Shown here in pieces: positions 50,171 through 59,486 of a DNA stretch of 64,000 nucleotides. A program made the translations under genes and the position numbers. The notes under the pieces are model-generated. The model saw only the letters and a program-made list of their open reading frames with translations. It was not told where the DNA came from and made no database searches. This DNA is from Actimicrobium sp047621345. Its GTDB lineage: Bacteria; Pseudomonadota; Gammaproteobacteria; Burkholderiales; Burkholderiaceae_D. The stretch spans positions 1-64,000 of the forward strand of contig JBLHLW010000011.1 in NCBI GenBank assembly GCA_047621345.1. The letters run 5' to 3'. The first letter of the stretch is position 1. The number at the start of each line of letters is the position of its first letter.

Positions 50171-53020
50171 TTAAAACTTATACGCCGCGCCAACGTTGAT
50201 GAAGCGTCCGACCCCACCGGCCTGATGGAGCGCGGCATCGAAGAACGTTCCGCCTGCGCCGCCGTAGGTCTGGTAGTCCAGTGGCGGCGCCTTGTTCAAC
50301 GCATTTTGCACCGAGGCGTGGAAAGTCCAGTTCTTGTCGTACTTATAGCTGCTGTAGACATCGAGTGTCGTGAAGCTGGCGACGCGGCAATACTGCGCCG
50401 GCACCGCTGCCGAAAACGCCGGACCGCTGAACGAGTTGTTGATCGCGCTGGCGCAATCGACGGCGCCGACGGTCGGGTCGGTGACCTTGAAACTGCTGAT
50501 CCAGTTGACCGTGCCGGCCACGCTCAACGGGCCGTTTTCCCACGTCGTGATCAGATGGGCGCGATCACGCGGGTTGCCAGTATCGCCCGAGACACCGGAC
50601 GGACCATGCGTGCCGGCCAACTGGTAGACCGTGCCATCGGCGCCGACTTGCTCGTATTTGAACATGTGCGATTCGTTGAATTCAACGGTCAGCTTGCCGG
50701 CGGCTTTCAGATTCATCGTGTAACGCACGTCCAGGTCAATGCCGCGCGTATGGGTGCTTTGGGCATTCTCATACGGGAACGGTGCGAACAGGATGTTGCC
50801 GGCACCCGGCGTCTGGTTGATACTGCCGCCAGCGCCATTGAATGGCTGGATCGTCGGTGACGAGCGCACCAGATTGCCGGCAAAACTATAGGTTGGATCG
50901 CCCGAACTGGAGATGATCTGGTTGGCGATGCGGATGTCATAAAAATCAGCCGAGAGATTGAACTGCTTGGTCGGCTCAAAAATGATGCCCAGCGTGTACG
51001 ACTTCGAGGTTTCTGGTTTGAGCTTGGCGTTTGGTTGCTGCACACCGAGCAGACCAATGGCGCATTGACGCGGATAGTTGCCGGCCAGCGTGGCCGGATC
51101 GACGCCCGGTGACGTGTTCGGACATAACGTGTTGTCGCGGTACGTGGTGTAGTAAAACGACTGGCCAGCGTTGCCGTTCTCGGCCGGATTCGGTGCCCGG
51201 AATCCTTCGGCATAGGTGCCGCGCAAGGTCACGATTTGCAGGGGAGCGAACTTGAAGCCGACTTTCGGGCTGGTCGCGCTGCTGCTGCCGTTGTACTTGT
51301 CGAAACGCACCGCGCCATCGAGTTCGAGATTCTTGAGTACCGGCGCGACCAGTTCGACATAGGCTGCCGAGATATTCTGGTTGCCGATGGCAAAGGCATT
51401 GTTACCGATCTGCGTGCCATTGGCAAAAGCGTCGGCCGCTTGCGCATTGAGTTCGCGATGGGTGAACTCGGTACCGACACCGACGGCCAGCGGACCGCCC
51501 GGCAGTGTCATCAGTTCACGCGTACCGCGCAGGCTGACGAATTCGAGGATGTCGGTGGCTTTCGAATTGGTTTGCGGTGCGACGAACGCATTGGCCGCTG
51601 CGCTGTTGCCACCGGCTGCCTGCCCGACCAGATATGGCGTGATCGGATTGTTCAACGCCGATTGCAGGTTCAGGAAATTGATCGACCCGCGGCCGGTTTG
51701 CTTGACGATATTTTCGGTGAAGCCGGCCGAGGCGGTTACGTCCCATTTGCCGATGGTACCGGTGAGGTCGCCGACAAAGCGGTAGGTCTGCGAATCGACG
51801 CTGGTCGAACTGCCGCCCAGATTGGCGAAGTTGTATTGCAAGACCTGTGTCGCGCCGGTCGTGTTACCCGGATAGCTTGATGGCACGGTAATCAGCAACG
51901 GCGCATTGGTCGGCGTGATGAACGGAATGCCGCCCGGCTTGTAGGCGACCGAGGACAACCCGCTCAGGCCGCCGGTACCGGAGTAGCCGTTGATCTGTTC
52001 GGCCTGCGAGTCGAATAGCGAGCCCTTGAGCTTGAGCTCCCAGTCACCAGACAGTCTTTGCGTGTGTGAACCGACGATGTTGATGTTACGGGTTTGCGGC
52101 TGAATTTCGATATTGGCGTTGCGGTACGCGCATTGTCCGGCGGCGAGACGGGTGGCATCGCAACCCGGCAGAAAACCGCTGATGTTGCCACTGACCGGAT
52201 CGAGTAGGTAGCCGGTGATGCTGCCCGGATAACCGGCATTGAGGTTGTTCGGTACGCCCGACGTCAGATTGTTGCCACCCTGGCTGGTCAGGTCGGTATT
52301 TGTGAACGCCATGTTGGCGCGCTGCGAGACCAGAATTTTGTCTTGCTTGCGGTATTCGACTGACAGGTAGGTATTATGACCGTCCTCTGCCAGGTCGCCC
52401 CAGCCGATGATGCCGGAGGCATGGCTGGTAGTGCCGCCACCTCGGGTGGTGGTTCCGGTTTCGGCGGAAATTTCCTGGCCGACATAGGTTTTCTTCAGGA
52501 TCACGTTGACCACGCCAGCGACGGCATCCGAGCCGTACACCGACGACGCGCCATCCTTCAGCACTTCGATGCGGTCGATGGCTTCGAACGGAATTTGGCT
52601 GATATCGACAAAGCTGCGCTGGCCGTCATCGGAGAGCGCATAGGGCGCCATCCGATGGCCGTCAATCAGCACCAGCGTCGCACCGACAGTCAGGCCGCGC
52701 AACGCGACACCGCTGGCACCGCTGGCGAAAGCACCATTAAATGATTGCGACAGCGTGCCGGCACCGTTGGCGGTGATATTGCGCAGGACGCTGGAGACAT
52801 CGGTGTACCCCGAGGCCTTCAAGTCTTGCAGCGTGATCACTTGCACCGGGCTGGGCGTTTCCTTGTCGCTGCGGCGGATGTTCGATCCGGTCACTTCGAC
52901 CCGCTGGACCTTGTCACCGTCAACTTGCTGCGCGTGGGCGTTGTGGACCGCCAGTGGCATCAGCGCCAGACTGCCCAGCGCCAACGCATTGATCTTGATG
53001 GTTCTCTTAATGGATTTCAT
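50171..53020 (-). CDS. Large TonB-dependent outer-membrane receptor
   Basis: A 949-residue receptor with signal peptide (to about residue 30, AHAQ), plug domain beginning VQRVEVTGSNIRR and a 22-strand barrel ending in INVGAAYKF. The plug contains the GVALRGL and DRIEVLKDGASSVYGSDAVAGVVNV family segments. The size and the VTGSNIRR start are typical of receptors for peptides or carbohydrates rather than classic siderophore receptors. A peptide cargo is suggested by the neighbouring dipeptidyl-peptidase and amidase. No Fur box was seen before it. Confidence 0.92.
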   Translation of the reverse strand: MKSIKRTIKINALALGSLALMPLAVHNAHAQQVDGDKVQRVEVTGSNIRRSDKETPSPVQVITLQDLKASGYTDVSSVLRNITANGAGTLSQSFNGAFASGASGVALRGLTVGATLVLIDGHRMAPYALSDDGQRSFVDISQIPFEAIDRIEVLKDGASSVYGSDAVAGVVNVILKKTYVGQEISAETGTTTRGGGTTSHASGIIGWGDLAEDGHNTYLSVEYRKQDKILVSQRANMAFTNTDLTSQGGNNLTSGVPNNLNAGYPGSITGYLLDPVSGNISGFLPGCDATRLAAGQCAYRNANIEIQPQTRNINIVGSHTQRLSGDWELKLKGSLFDSQAEQINGYSGTGGLSGLSSVAYKPGGIPFITPTNAPLLITVPSSYPGNTTGATQVLQYNFANLGGSSTSVDSQTYRFVGDLTGTIGKWDVTASAGFTENIVKQTGRGSINFLNLQSALNNPITPYLVGQAAGGNSAAANAFVAPQTNSKATDILEFVSLRGTRELMTLPGGPLAVGVGTEFTHRELNAQAADAFANGTQIGNNAFAIGNQNISAAYVELVAPVLKNLELDGAVRFDKYNGSSSATSPKVGFKFAPLQIVTLRGTYAEGFRAPNPAENGNAGQSFYYTTYRDNTLCPNTSPGVDPATLAGNYPRQCAIGLLGVQQPNAKLKPETSKSYTLGIIFEPTKQFNLSADFYDIRIANQIISSSGDPTYSFAGNLVRSSPTIQPFNGAGGSINQTPGAGNILFAPFPYENAQSTHTRGIDLDVRYTMNLKAAGKLTVEFNESHMFKYEQVGADGTVYQLAGTHGPSGVSGDTGNPRDRAHLITTWENGPLSVAGTVNWISSFKVTDPTVGAVDCASAINNSFSGPAFSAAVPAQYCRVASFTTLDVYSSYKYDKNWTFHASVQNALNKAPPLDYQTYGGAGGTFFDAALHQAGGVGRFINVGAAYKF

Positions 53021-53146
53021 CGTTGATTCCAGCTTTCGTCCTAGGGTTGCCGGACACGGGAGTGTGTTCCGGCAGGTACAGCAATGTTCGCAGTTCGGGA
53101 GCGTCTGCTCCCCCTGCTGTTGGTTAAAAAAGGAATATTTGCGTGA

Positions 53147-55207
53147 TTAGTCGGGACGGATTTCGTGCACCAGCGCGGTCGCGCCGTAGACCACGGACAA
53201 GGTTTCGAGGATGGCGCCGCTATGCACGGCAACCGCTCGGTTAAGGCGCGGGTTGAACCAGAACGCGCCGCCCAGCGAGTGGATATTGCCGTCGAAAATC
53301 AGGCCAACGATTTCACCATTACGGTTGACCATCGGGCTGCCGGAGTTGCCGCCGATGATGTCGTTGGTGGTCGAAAAGTTGAATGGTTGTGTCAGCTTGA
53401 GACGGGGTTTTGCTGCCAGCCACGAGGCCGGCAAAGCAAACGGCGCGACGCCGGTATCGCGCTCGAATGCACCGGCGATCGTCGTGAACGGTGCGACGGT
53501 CTGGCCAGCTTCTTCCCAGCCCTTCACTTCGCCATACGACAGGCGCAGCGTGAAGGTGGCATCCGGATAGTCACCGGTGCCGCGCTGGGCGAAGCGGGCC
53601 TGAGCGATTAATTCCGAGTTGCGTTCGACGACAGATTCGACCTCGCGTTCGTAGTCCTTGCGTAGCGCTCGCGCGGTCGGGTCAATTGCCAGTGCGAGGC
53701 GGATGAAGGGGTCATCGGATCGGTCGATCGCTGACTGGCCACCGTCCCATAACACCTTGCGAACCGCCATATCGCCGAGGCGGGTGGCATCGATCAGTGC
53801 GGTGGCCAGTTGTGCCGGCGACTGCCGCCCCAGCACCTGCTTGACTAGCGGATGATCGGTGCCGAGCCGCTCGCGCAGCTTGGTCAGCGAAAAGCCGAAC
53901 TTGACCTTTTCGAACTCGGGGTAAATCGGCGCGCTGGAAAACAGTTGCTGCTCCAGTTCGGGCAACTTGCCATCGCTGAATTCCGGCAAGCGCTGGCCAT
54001 TCGGTAAACTGCGTTCGCGCGCGGCACGCACCAGCAGGCGGGCGGCGTCGAAATAGGTGCTATTGAAAGCGCGTCCGCGTTCGATCATCCCGTACGGTTT
54101 TTCCAGTTGGCGATAGGCTTGCTGGGCGGCGGCGATGGCGTCCCAGGCCGGGCTGACGGTGGCGGTCAACGCTGCGCTGGCCGTGGTGTATCGGCGCAAC
54201 TCGGTTTCTTCGGCCAGCTTGCGCTCGCGCAGGGCCGGGTCGAGCAGGGCGGTCAGTTCACCGAACATGGCCTTGTAACTGTTTTCAACACCGAATAGCG
54301 TGCCTTCCGAAATGCGTGCCGCTTCGGCATTGCTCTTGCCGAACTGTTCCAGCACGCCACGTAATTCAGCCAGTTCCAGCAAGCCACCGATTAGTCCGAG
54401 GTCGCGGATGGTGTCGAGCTGCGCCATCGTCAGTTGGCGTTGGGTCGAGCCGGGATGGCCGGTGACGAACACCAGTTCGTTGGCGGCAGCACCGTTCTTG
54501 CTGAAGGGCAGAAAGTGGGTGATGGCGGCGGGCTTGCCGTTTTCGTAAGCACGTATCAGCGCAATGTCGAGGTCGAAACGCGGGAAATTAAAGTTGTCCG
54601 GATCGCCGCCAAAAAAGGCGCTGTCTTTTTCCGGCACCCAGACTAGCCGCGTGTCTTGAAACCGGTGGTAGCGGTACAGATGATAGCGACCGCCGTGATA
54701 CAGGTCGACCACATCGCAGCGCACGGTCTCGCGTTCCTTGCCGATACAGGCCGAGGCAAGCGTGGCCTTGATCTCGTTTTGCGCGGTCTTGAAGGCTTCG
54801 CCCTGCAAACCTCGGGTGGCGTCTTTGACCTGGGTGGTCACGTCGGTAATGAGCTCGAGCCGATTCAGTTCGATTTCCGGGCAGCGCACTTCCTGTTCGC
54901 GTTGGCGCGCCAGAAAGCCATCTTGCATGTAATTCTTGCTGGCGCTTGATAGCTGGTCGACGCACTCCGATGCGCAATGGTGGTTGGTCATGACCAGTCC
55001 ATCTTTTGAGATGAACGATGCCGAACAGCCGCCGGCTATCCGCGCTGAACCTTGCATCATGCGGTGAGTCCATGCGGCGGTGGGGGTGAAGTTGTAGCCA
55101 GCTTGCAAGCGGTCGGTTGGGAGGTTGTCCAAGGTCCACATGCCTTCGGCCGCAAAAGCCAAGCCCGGTAGGGCTAAAAGCAGGGAAAGCAACGAAGTAT
55201 TACGCAA
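53147..55207 (-). CDS. S46-family dipeptidyl-peptidase (DPP7-like)
   Basis: A 686-residue periplasmic serine peptidase that removes dipeptides from peptide N-termini. It has a signal peptide (to about residue 19), the catalytic His in TNHHCASEC, the Ser in GGNSGSPMVN, and a Gly in the FDGN motif at the place that separates hydrophobic-specific DPP7 (Gly) from acidic-specific DPP11 (Arg). This suggests preference for hydrophobic residues at P1. It is 126 bp upstream of the TonB receptor on the same strand. Confidence 0.92.
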   Translation of the reverse strand: MRNTSLLSLLLALPGLAFAAEGMWTLDNLPTDRLQAGYNFTPTAAWTHRMMQGSARIAGGCSASFISKDGLVMTNHHCASECVDQLSSASKNYMQDGFLARQREQEVRCPEIELNRLELITDVTTQVKDATRGLQGEAFKTAQNEIKATLASACIGKERETVRCDVVDLYHGGRYHLYRYHRFQDTRLVWVPEKDSAFFGGDPDNFNFPRFDLDIALIRAYENGKPAAITHFLPFSKNGAAANELVFVTGHPGSTQRQLTMAQLDTIRDLGLIGGLLELAELRGVLEQFGKSNAEAARISEGTLFGVENSYKAMFGELTALLDPALRERKLAEETELRRYTTASAALTATVSPAWDAIAAAQQAYRQLEKPYGMIERGRAFNSTYFDAARLLVRAARERSLPNGQRLPEFSDGKLPELEQQLFSSAPIYPEFEKVKFGFSLTKLRERLGTDHPLVKQVLGRQSPAQLATALIDATRLGDMAVRKVLWDGGQSAIDRSDDPFIRLALAIDPTARALRKDYEREVESVVERNSELIAQARFAQRGTGDYPDATFTLRLSYGEVKGWEEAGQTVAPFTTIAGAFERDTGVAPFALPASWLAAKPRLKLTQPFNFSTTNDIIGGNSGSPMVNRNGEIVGLIFDGNIHSLGGAFWFNPRLNRAVAVHSGAILETLSVVYGATALVHEIRPD

Positions 55208-55423
55208 GAATGTCTCCCAAGTATTAATTATGGGGGAGACGTTAGCATAGGTTTAAAAGCAATGTTTTTTGGAAACTAAAATTCTTGGAGAGGGAGAGAA
55301 TGCATGGAGCACAGCGATCGAGCATCGCTAAAATTTGGTGCGAGATGGGAATTCGGTTGCAAGATTTGGCCGGGCGTGATTACCCTTTTTGGGTGGGGTA
55401 GGGGTGCTTGCTATACGGCTATT

Positions 55424-55452
55424 TGGTGCAATAACCGCAGGGCATTGCACCA
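55424..55452. repeat. Single REP arm, family 2
   Basis: GGTGCAATAACCGCAGGGCATTGCACC-type hairpin (positions 55425-55451) lacking the GTAG flank, in the convergent-free gap just downstream of the DJ-1/PfpI gene. Confidence 0.55.
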
Positions 55453-55474
55453 GGCACCCCCGATATCAACTGAC

Positions 55475-56152
55475 TTATCCTAATAATTTCAGCAATGCCT
55501 TGGCCGCCGGCTCCGACGAGGCCGGATTCTGCCCGGTGATGAGCAAGCCATCGGTGACAACATACGGCTGCCAGTCACCCAATTTGGAGTAGGTACCGCC
55601 GTTCTGTCGCAGCATGTCTTCGACCAGAAACGGGACGACGTCGGTGAGTCCCACCGCTTGTTCTTCGGTATTGGTAAAGCCAGTGACTGCCTTGCCGTCA
55701 ACGACGGATTTACCATTGGCGCCTTTCGGGTGGCGTAACACAGCCGGCGCGTGGCACACCGCAGAGACTGGTTTCCCGGTGGCCAGCAGGGTTTCGATTA
55801 GCTTGATGGAGGACGCGTCTTCCGCGAGATCCCACAGCGGCCCGTGGCCGCCCGCATAAAAGACCGCGTCGATTGTTCCGGCATCGACTGCAGAGAGCTT
55901 CACCGTGTTTGCCAATGCAGCTTGCGCGTCGGCGTCTTCCTTGAAGCGCTCGGTGGCATTCGTCTGGGCTGACGGATCGTCGCTTTTTGGATCTAGCGGC
56001 GGTTGGCCGCCTAGCGGAGAAGCCAGCGTTAAGGTCGCGCCGGCATCCTTGAAAACGTAATACGGCGCGGCAAATTCCTCTAGCCAGAAACCGGTTTTGT
56101 GACCCGTGTCGCCGAGTTTGTCGTGCGAAGTTAGTACCATTAAAATGTGCAT
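55475..56152 (-). CDS. DJ-1/PfpI-family class I glutamine amidotransferase-like protein
   Basis: A 225-residue cytoplasmic protein. The nucleophile elbow is AVCHAPAVL with the conserved Cys; the preceding strand FYAGGHGPLWDL holds the acidic-loop site and is typical of the HchA/YDR533c-type branch. Such proteins act as glyoxalase III or chaperones; which applies here is unknown. The open frame starts at 56212, but the ATG at 56152 has AAGGAA in front and gives MHILMVLTSHD. Confidence 0.9.
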   Translation of the reverse strand: MHILMVLTSHDKLGDTGHKTGFWLEEFAAPYYVFKDAGATLTLASPLGGQPPLDPKSDDPSAQTNATERFKEDADAQAALANTVKLSAVDAGTIDAVFYAGGHGPLWDLAEDASSIKLIETLLATGKPVSAVCHAPAVLRHPKGANGKSVVDGKAVTGFTNTEEQAVGLTDVVPFLVEDMLRQNGGTYSKLGDWQPYVVTDGLLITGQNPASSEPAAKALLKLLG

Positions 56153-56415
56153 CGTGTTCCTTTCGTGTCGGGAGTGGAGAGGTATGAGAGCTTGTTCATC
56201 ATTGCGCGGCATGAGGGCGCAGAGAGTGCATGGGGAAACCCTACGCTGCTATGGCATGCCCCGTCTGTGCGCTGGCGCACTTGCGCTTGCTGCTTGGTAA
56301 TACATTGTCCAGTGCCTGAAAATTCTGTCTAACGGTGCTAGACTTTGGCGGTTTTACGTGACTCGGGCAGTAAGCCTTTTTTCAGCCAACTGAAGTCCCA
56401 CTTTTAGGAATTACC

Positions 56416-56724
56416 ATGACCATGAACCGCCGCACGTTCGTTATTCATTCCCTCCTCGGCTCCGCCGCACTGGCCACGGCCACACTGAGCCAGGCACAAG
56501 CTGCCAAGGTTGCAGAGACCGATGCGCAAGCAGTTGCCCTTGCTTACAAAGAAGATGGTACCAAGACGGATAAAGTCAAGTTCCCAAAATATGCAGCGGC
56601 ACAAAACTGCGCTAGCTGCCAGTTGTACGCTGGTGCAGCAACCGGTTATGGCAATTGCGCGCTGTTCCCGGGTAAGCAAGTTGCCGCCAAAGGCTGGTGC
56701 AGCGCCTACGCCAAGAAGGGTTGA
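56416..56724 (+). CDS. High-potential iron-sulfur protein (HiPIP)
   Basis: A 102-residue periplasmic electron carrier. A twin-arginine signal (MNRRTFVIHSLLGSAAL) is cut near AQA, leaving a mature protein of about 73 residues. The four cluster cysteines are in NCASCQLY, GNCALF and GWCSAY, the HiPIP pattern. AGGAAT precedes the ATG at 56416; a second ATG two codons later (56422) is possible. Confidence 0.95.
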   Translation: MTMNRRTFVIHSLLGSAALATATLSQAQAAKVAETDAQAVALAYKEDGTKTDKVKFPKYAAAQNCASCQLYAGAATGYGNCALFPGKQVAAKGWCSAYAKKG

Positions 56725-56755
56725 TCGACGAGCAACCCGCTCATTGATTTCTCTT

Positions 56756-56786
56756 AAAAAAGCACGCCGCGAGCGTGTTTTTTTTT
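56756..56786 (+). terminator. Intrinsic terminator after HiPIP gene
   Basis: A CACGC/GCGTG stem with a five-base loop is flanked by an A-run and followed by nine T. It lies 32 bp past the HiPIP stop and 70 bp before the CYTH-CHAD gene. Confidence 0.8.
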
Positions 56787-56855
56787 GCCCCGGTCGCAGG
56801 CCGGCTCTTACCATACCGATACCGGTGACATGCCGGTGCAACAGGATCGCCGATC

Positions 56856-58370
56856 ATGGAAGTCGAACTGAAAATGCTGGTCAAGGCAGGCGACGTGGTC
56901 GCTTTGCGCAAGCATCCGCTGCTGAAAAAATATGCACTTGCCGCGCCGCGCGAACAGGTGATGCACGATATCTATTTCGATACGCCGGACCTGCAATTAC
57001 GTACAGCCGGGGCCGGATTGCGCGTCCGGCGCGTGGGTGACGACTGGGTTCAGACGATGAAGGCCGGAGGCAGCGTGGCTGGTGGCCTGCATAGTCGGCA
57101 TGAATGGGAAACGCCGGTGGCCGGACCCGTGCCGGAGCTGGCGTTGCTGCGCGCGCTGGTCGATCGCAAGAGTGACCTTGGCAAATTGTTGCGCGCGCCA
57201 GAATGCGAGCAACAGTTGCTGCCGATCTTTAGTACGCAGGTGACGCGTTCTATCTGGGATTTGCGCATGGCCGATGGCGATGAGATCGAATGCGTGCTGG
57301 ACCTTGGCTTCCTTGAGCGCGACGGACAGCGCATAACGGTCAGTGAAATCGAACTTGAGCTCAAGGCGGGTGACCTGCTGCACTTGTTCGATGTGGCGCT
57401 TGCATTGCAACAGGACGTCTCTCTGCAGATCAGCAACTTGAGCAAAGCCGATCGTGGATATGCGCTGTACATGCCGCAGCCGGTGGCACCTGTCACGGCG
57501 CGGCCACTGCGACTGCATCGGCAGATGACGATTGTGCAGGCGTTTCAGGCCATCGCTGCCAATTGCCTGGCGCAGGTGCAGGGCAATGAAGCTGGCGTCG
57601 TACACCGGCTTGATACGGAAAGCCTGCATCAAATGCGCGTTGGACTGCGACGATTGCGATGCGCGCTCGATCTGTTTCGCGGCTTGCAACCGTTACCGCA
57701 GGCCTTGCAAACTGATCTTGACTGGCTGATGGACCAACTGGGCGCTGCGCGCGACTGGGATGCCCTGGTCAGCACGACCTTGCCGGCGGTGGCTGTCGTC
57801 GCGGCCCGCAGCGAGGTGCGGCTGGCAGCACTCGGACTGGCCGCGTTGGTGCATTCGCGCGAGAAGCATGCGGCAGCGGCAGCGGCGGTGGCTGCACCCC
57901 GCACGACGCGCCTGATGTTGGGGCTGGCGCGCTGGTTACTGACGATCGACACACAGCCGAACCAGCAGATGAAGCGCTTGCCTGGATTTACTCACACCAT
58001 GCTTGAACAGCATCAGCGTCGCTTGCGTCAACGCGGCAAGCAACTGGAGGACGGCAGTGCACAGGCCCGCCACCGCCTGCGTATCGCAGTCAAAAAAATG
58101 CGTTACGCCATCGAGTTTTTTGTGTCGCTTTACCCGGCCAAAAAAATGCGGCGCTACGCCGAAGGATTGGCGATGTTGCAGGATCAACTGGGCGCGAGCA
58201 ACGACGCAGCGGTAGCCGATCGTTTGCTCAAGCAGTTGCAGGAAGGAGCGCCAGAACTGGCGGGTAGCGCCGGATTCGTGCGTGGATTTCTTAGTGCCAG
58301 CGCGTCAGTCGACGATCGGCTCATGCGCGAGCAGTGCCGGCAGTTTGGTGCGAAGAAAATTCCTGGTTAG
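56856..58370 (+). CDS. CYTH-CHAD domain protein
   Basis: A 504-residue cytoplasmic protein. The N-terminal CYTH domain (about 1-205) opens with EVELKM, the ExExK metal-triphosphate motif, and so may hydrolyse inorganic triphosphate (PPPase). The C-terminal CHAD domain (about 220-500) is all-helical with repeated basic segments (HQMRVGLRRLRC, RHRLRIAVKKMRY) that bind polyphosphate. Together they suggest a role at polyphosphate granules. Confidence 0.92.
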   Translation: MEVELKMLVKAGDVVALRKHPLLKKYALAAPREQVMHDIYFDTPDLQLRTAGAGLRVRRVGDDWVQTMKAGGSVAGGLHSRHEWETPVAGPVPELALLRALVDRKSDLGKLLRAPECEQQLLPIFSTQVTRSIWDLRMADGDEIECVLDLGFLERDGQRITVSEIELELKAGDLLHLFDVALALQQDVSLQISNLSKADRGYALYMPQPVAPVTARPLRLHRQMTIVQAFQAIAANCLAQVQGNEAGVVHRLDTESLHQMRVGLRRLRCALDLFRGLQPLPQALQTDLDWLMDQLGAARDWDALVSTTLPAVAVVAARSEVRLAALGLAALVHSREKHAAAAAAVAAPRTTRLMLGLARWLLTIDTQPNQQMKRLPGFTHTMLEQHQRRLRQRGKQLEDGSAQARHRLRIAVKKMRYAIEFFVSLYPAKKMRRYAEGLAMLQDQLGASNDAAVADRLLKQLQEGAPELAGSAGFVRGFLSASASVDDRLMREQCRQFGAKKIPG

Positions 58371-58401
58371 AGGGAAGCGCTTTTCAGTGGTCTGTTGGCG
58401 G

Positions 58402-58932
58402 TCAGCGCATCGTGCGATTGTCGCGTTCGAGGCGGCGATTGCGCCATTGGCGCACGATGGCAAAACGCCATCCGGCGTGCGTCAACCCGAACAGCGACAG
58501 GCTGAGCAGTGCTGCCAGTAACGGCATACCAAGTAGCAGCGGCTTCCCAGCCTGTCTGATCCAGTCCAGCCATTGCGCGCCGCTGCTGCCAAACGATTGC
58601 TCCGGCCAGGACAAGGGCAGGCCAAGGCATAGTGCGCCCAGCATCCAGGCCAGGCACAGGATCGGTAACGCAGTCAGCGGATTGCTCAGGAAGGTCAGCA
58701 CGACGGCCGTCGGCAGGTGCGCCTTGAAGCGCACCGCCAGCAATGCAGCAATGATGGTTTGTGCCGGCAGCGGCACGATGCTGACCGCGCCACCGATGGC
58801 CGCACCGAGTGCCACCGATCGGCGACGTGGTATCCAGATGTGTGGTTGCGCCTTGCCCAAGAAGCGTGCGATGTGCGGATGCTTCTTGATCATGTCGGCA
58901 TTGCGCAGCCAGTCCCGAAATGATTTGGCCAT
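58402..58932 (-). CDS. DUF2062 membrane protein
   Basis: A 176-residue inner-membrane protein with about three helices; the conserved core is FLSNPLTALPILCLAW within DUF2062 and the N-terminal PRRRSVALGAAIGGAVSIVPLPAQ. Function unknown. It is the last gene of a three-gene run with the small membrane protein and the HPF-like gene, 4 bp after the former. Confidence 0.88.
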   Translation of the reverse strand: MAKSFRDWLRNADMIKKHPHIARFLGKAQPHIWIPRRRSVALGAAIGGAVSIVPLPAQTIIAALLAVRFKAHLPTAVVLTFLSNPLTALPILCLAWMLGALCLGLPLSWPEQSFGSSGAQWLDWIRQAGKPLLLGMPLLAALLSLSLFGLTHAGWRFAIVRQWRNRRLERDNRTMR

Positions 58933-58936
58933 GCCT

Positions 58937-59119
58937 TTATTCCTTGGGGCGAGGGAGTTGCAACGTGCGCAACATCGGTGGCACGGAAGCTGGCTTGCGC
59001 CATTTCAGCGCCACGATGACGGCCAGTCCGATCAACAGGCTGACCACTGCCAACAGCAGCAGTGGGGGAATTTTTAGCAAGTTCAGCCCCAGTTTCCTGA
59101 GGCCTCCAGTCTTAATCAC
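58937..59119 (-). CDS. 60-residue single-pass membrane protein
   Basis: A small protein with one strong membrane helix (about residues 17-40, LLLLAVVSLLIGLAVIVAL) flanked by basic residues and a Pro-rich tail. It overlaps the HPF-like gene by 8 bp and ends 4 bp before the DUF2062 gene, so it is well placed for coupled translation. No family recognised. Confidence 0.65.
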   Translation of the reverse strand: MIKTGGLRKLGLNLLKIPPLLLLAVVSLLIGLAVIVALKWRKPASVPPMLRTLQLPRPKE

Positions 59120-59486
59120 GATCGCTGGTCTCCTCGGTAATTTGGGAGGTGTCCGGGCTGGGGCCCGCTTTTTCGTAGCGCGGCGTGCTGCGCCGGTGGG
59201 TAATCAGCCGGGTCCGATAGGCGGCGCGCTTGACTGCGGCGTTGATCGCTTTGTACATATCGGTTTGGACTTCGCGGATGACCACCTCCGACTGGCCGGG
59301 AATCGTCACGCTGATCTGGCAGACCATGTCACAGCCGCCACGCGGGCCATTGAGATCACGCAGACGAACGACGATGCGCATCACCCGGCTGCTGGCGCGA
59401 GCAAACGCCGCACCGAGGCGGCGTTGCAGATAATTCTGTAGCGAGGGAGTGAGGGAGAAATCCTGGGCAACCATTTGCAGGTTCAT
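59112..59486 (-). CDS. HPF/RaiA-type ribosome-associated protein
   Basis: A 124-residue protein of the HPF/RaiA/YfiA fold, which binds ribosomes and limits translation in stationary phase. The family layout is visible: an N-terminal SLTPSLQNYLQRRLGAAFAR helix and the C-terminal VQTDMYKAINAAVKRAAYRT helix. It is divergent from canonical HPF (Cys-containing GGCDMVCQI strand) and has a Ser/Asp-rich tail. It is the lead gene of the run with the membrane proteins, and its ATG overlaps the stop of a small upstream frame. Confidence 0.82.
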   Translation of the reverse strand: MNLQMVAQDFSLTPSLQNYLQRRLGAAFARASSRVMRIVVRLRDLNGPRGGCDMVCQISVTIPGQSEVVIREVQTDMYKAINAAVKRAAYRTRLITHRRSTPRYEKAGPSPDTSQITEETSDRD

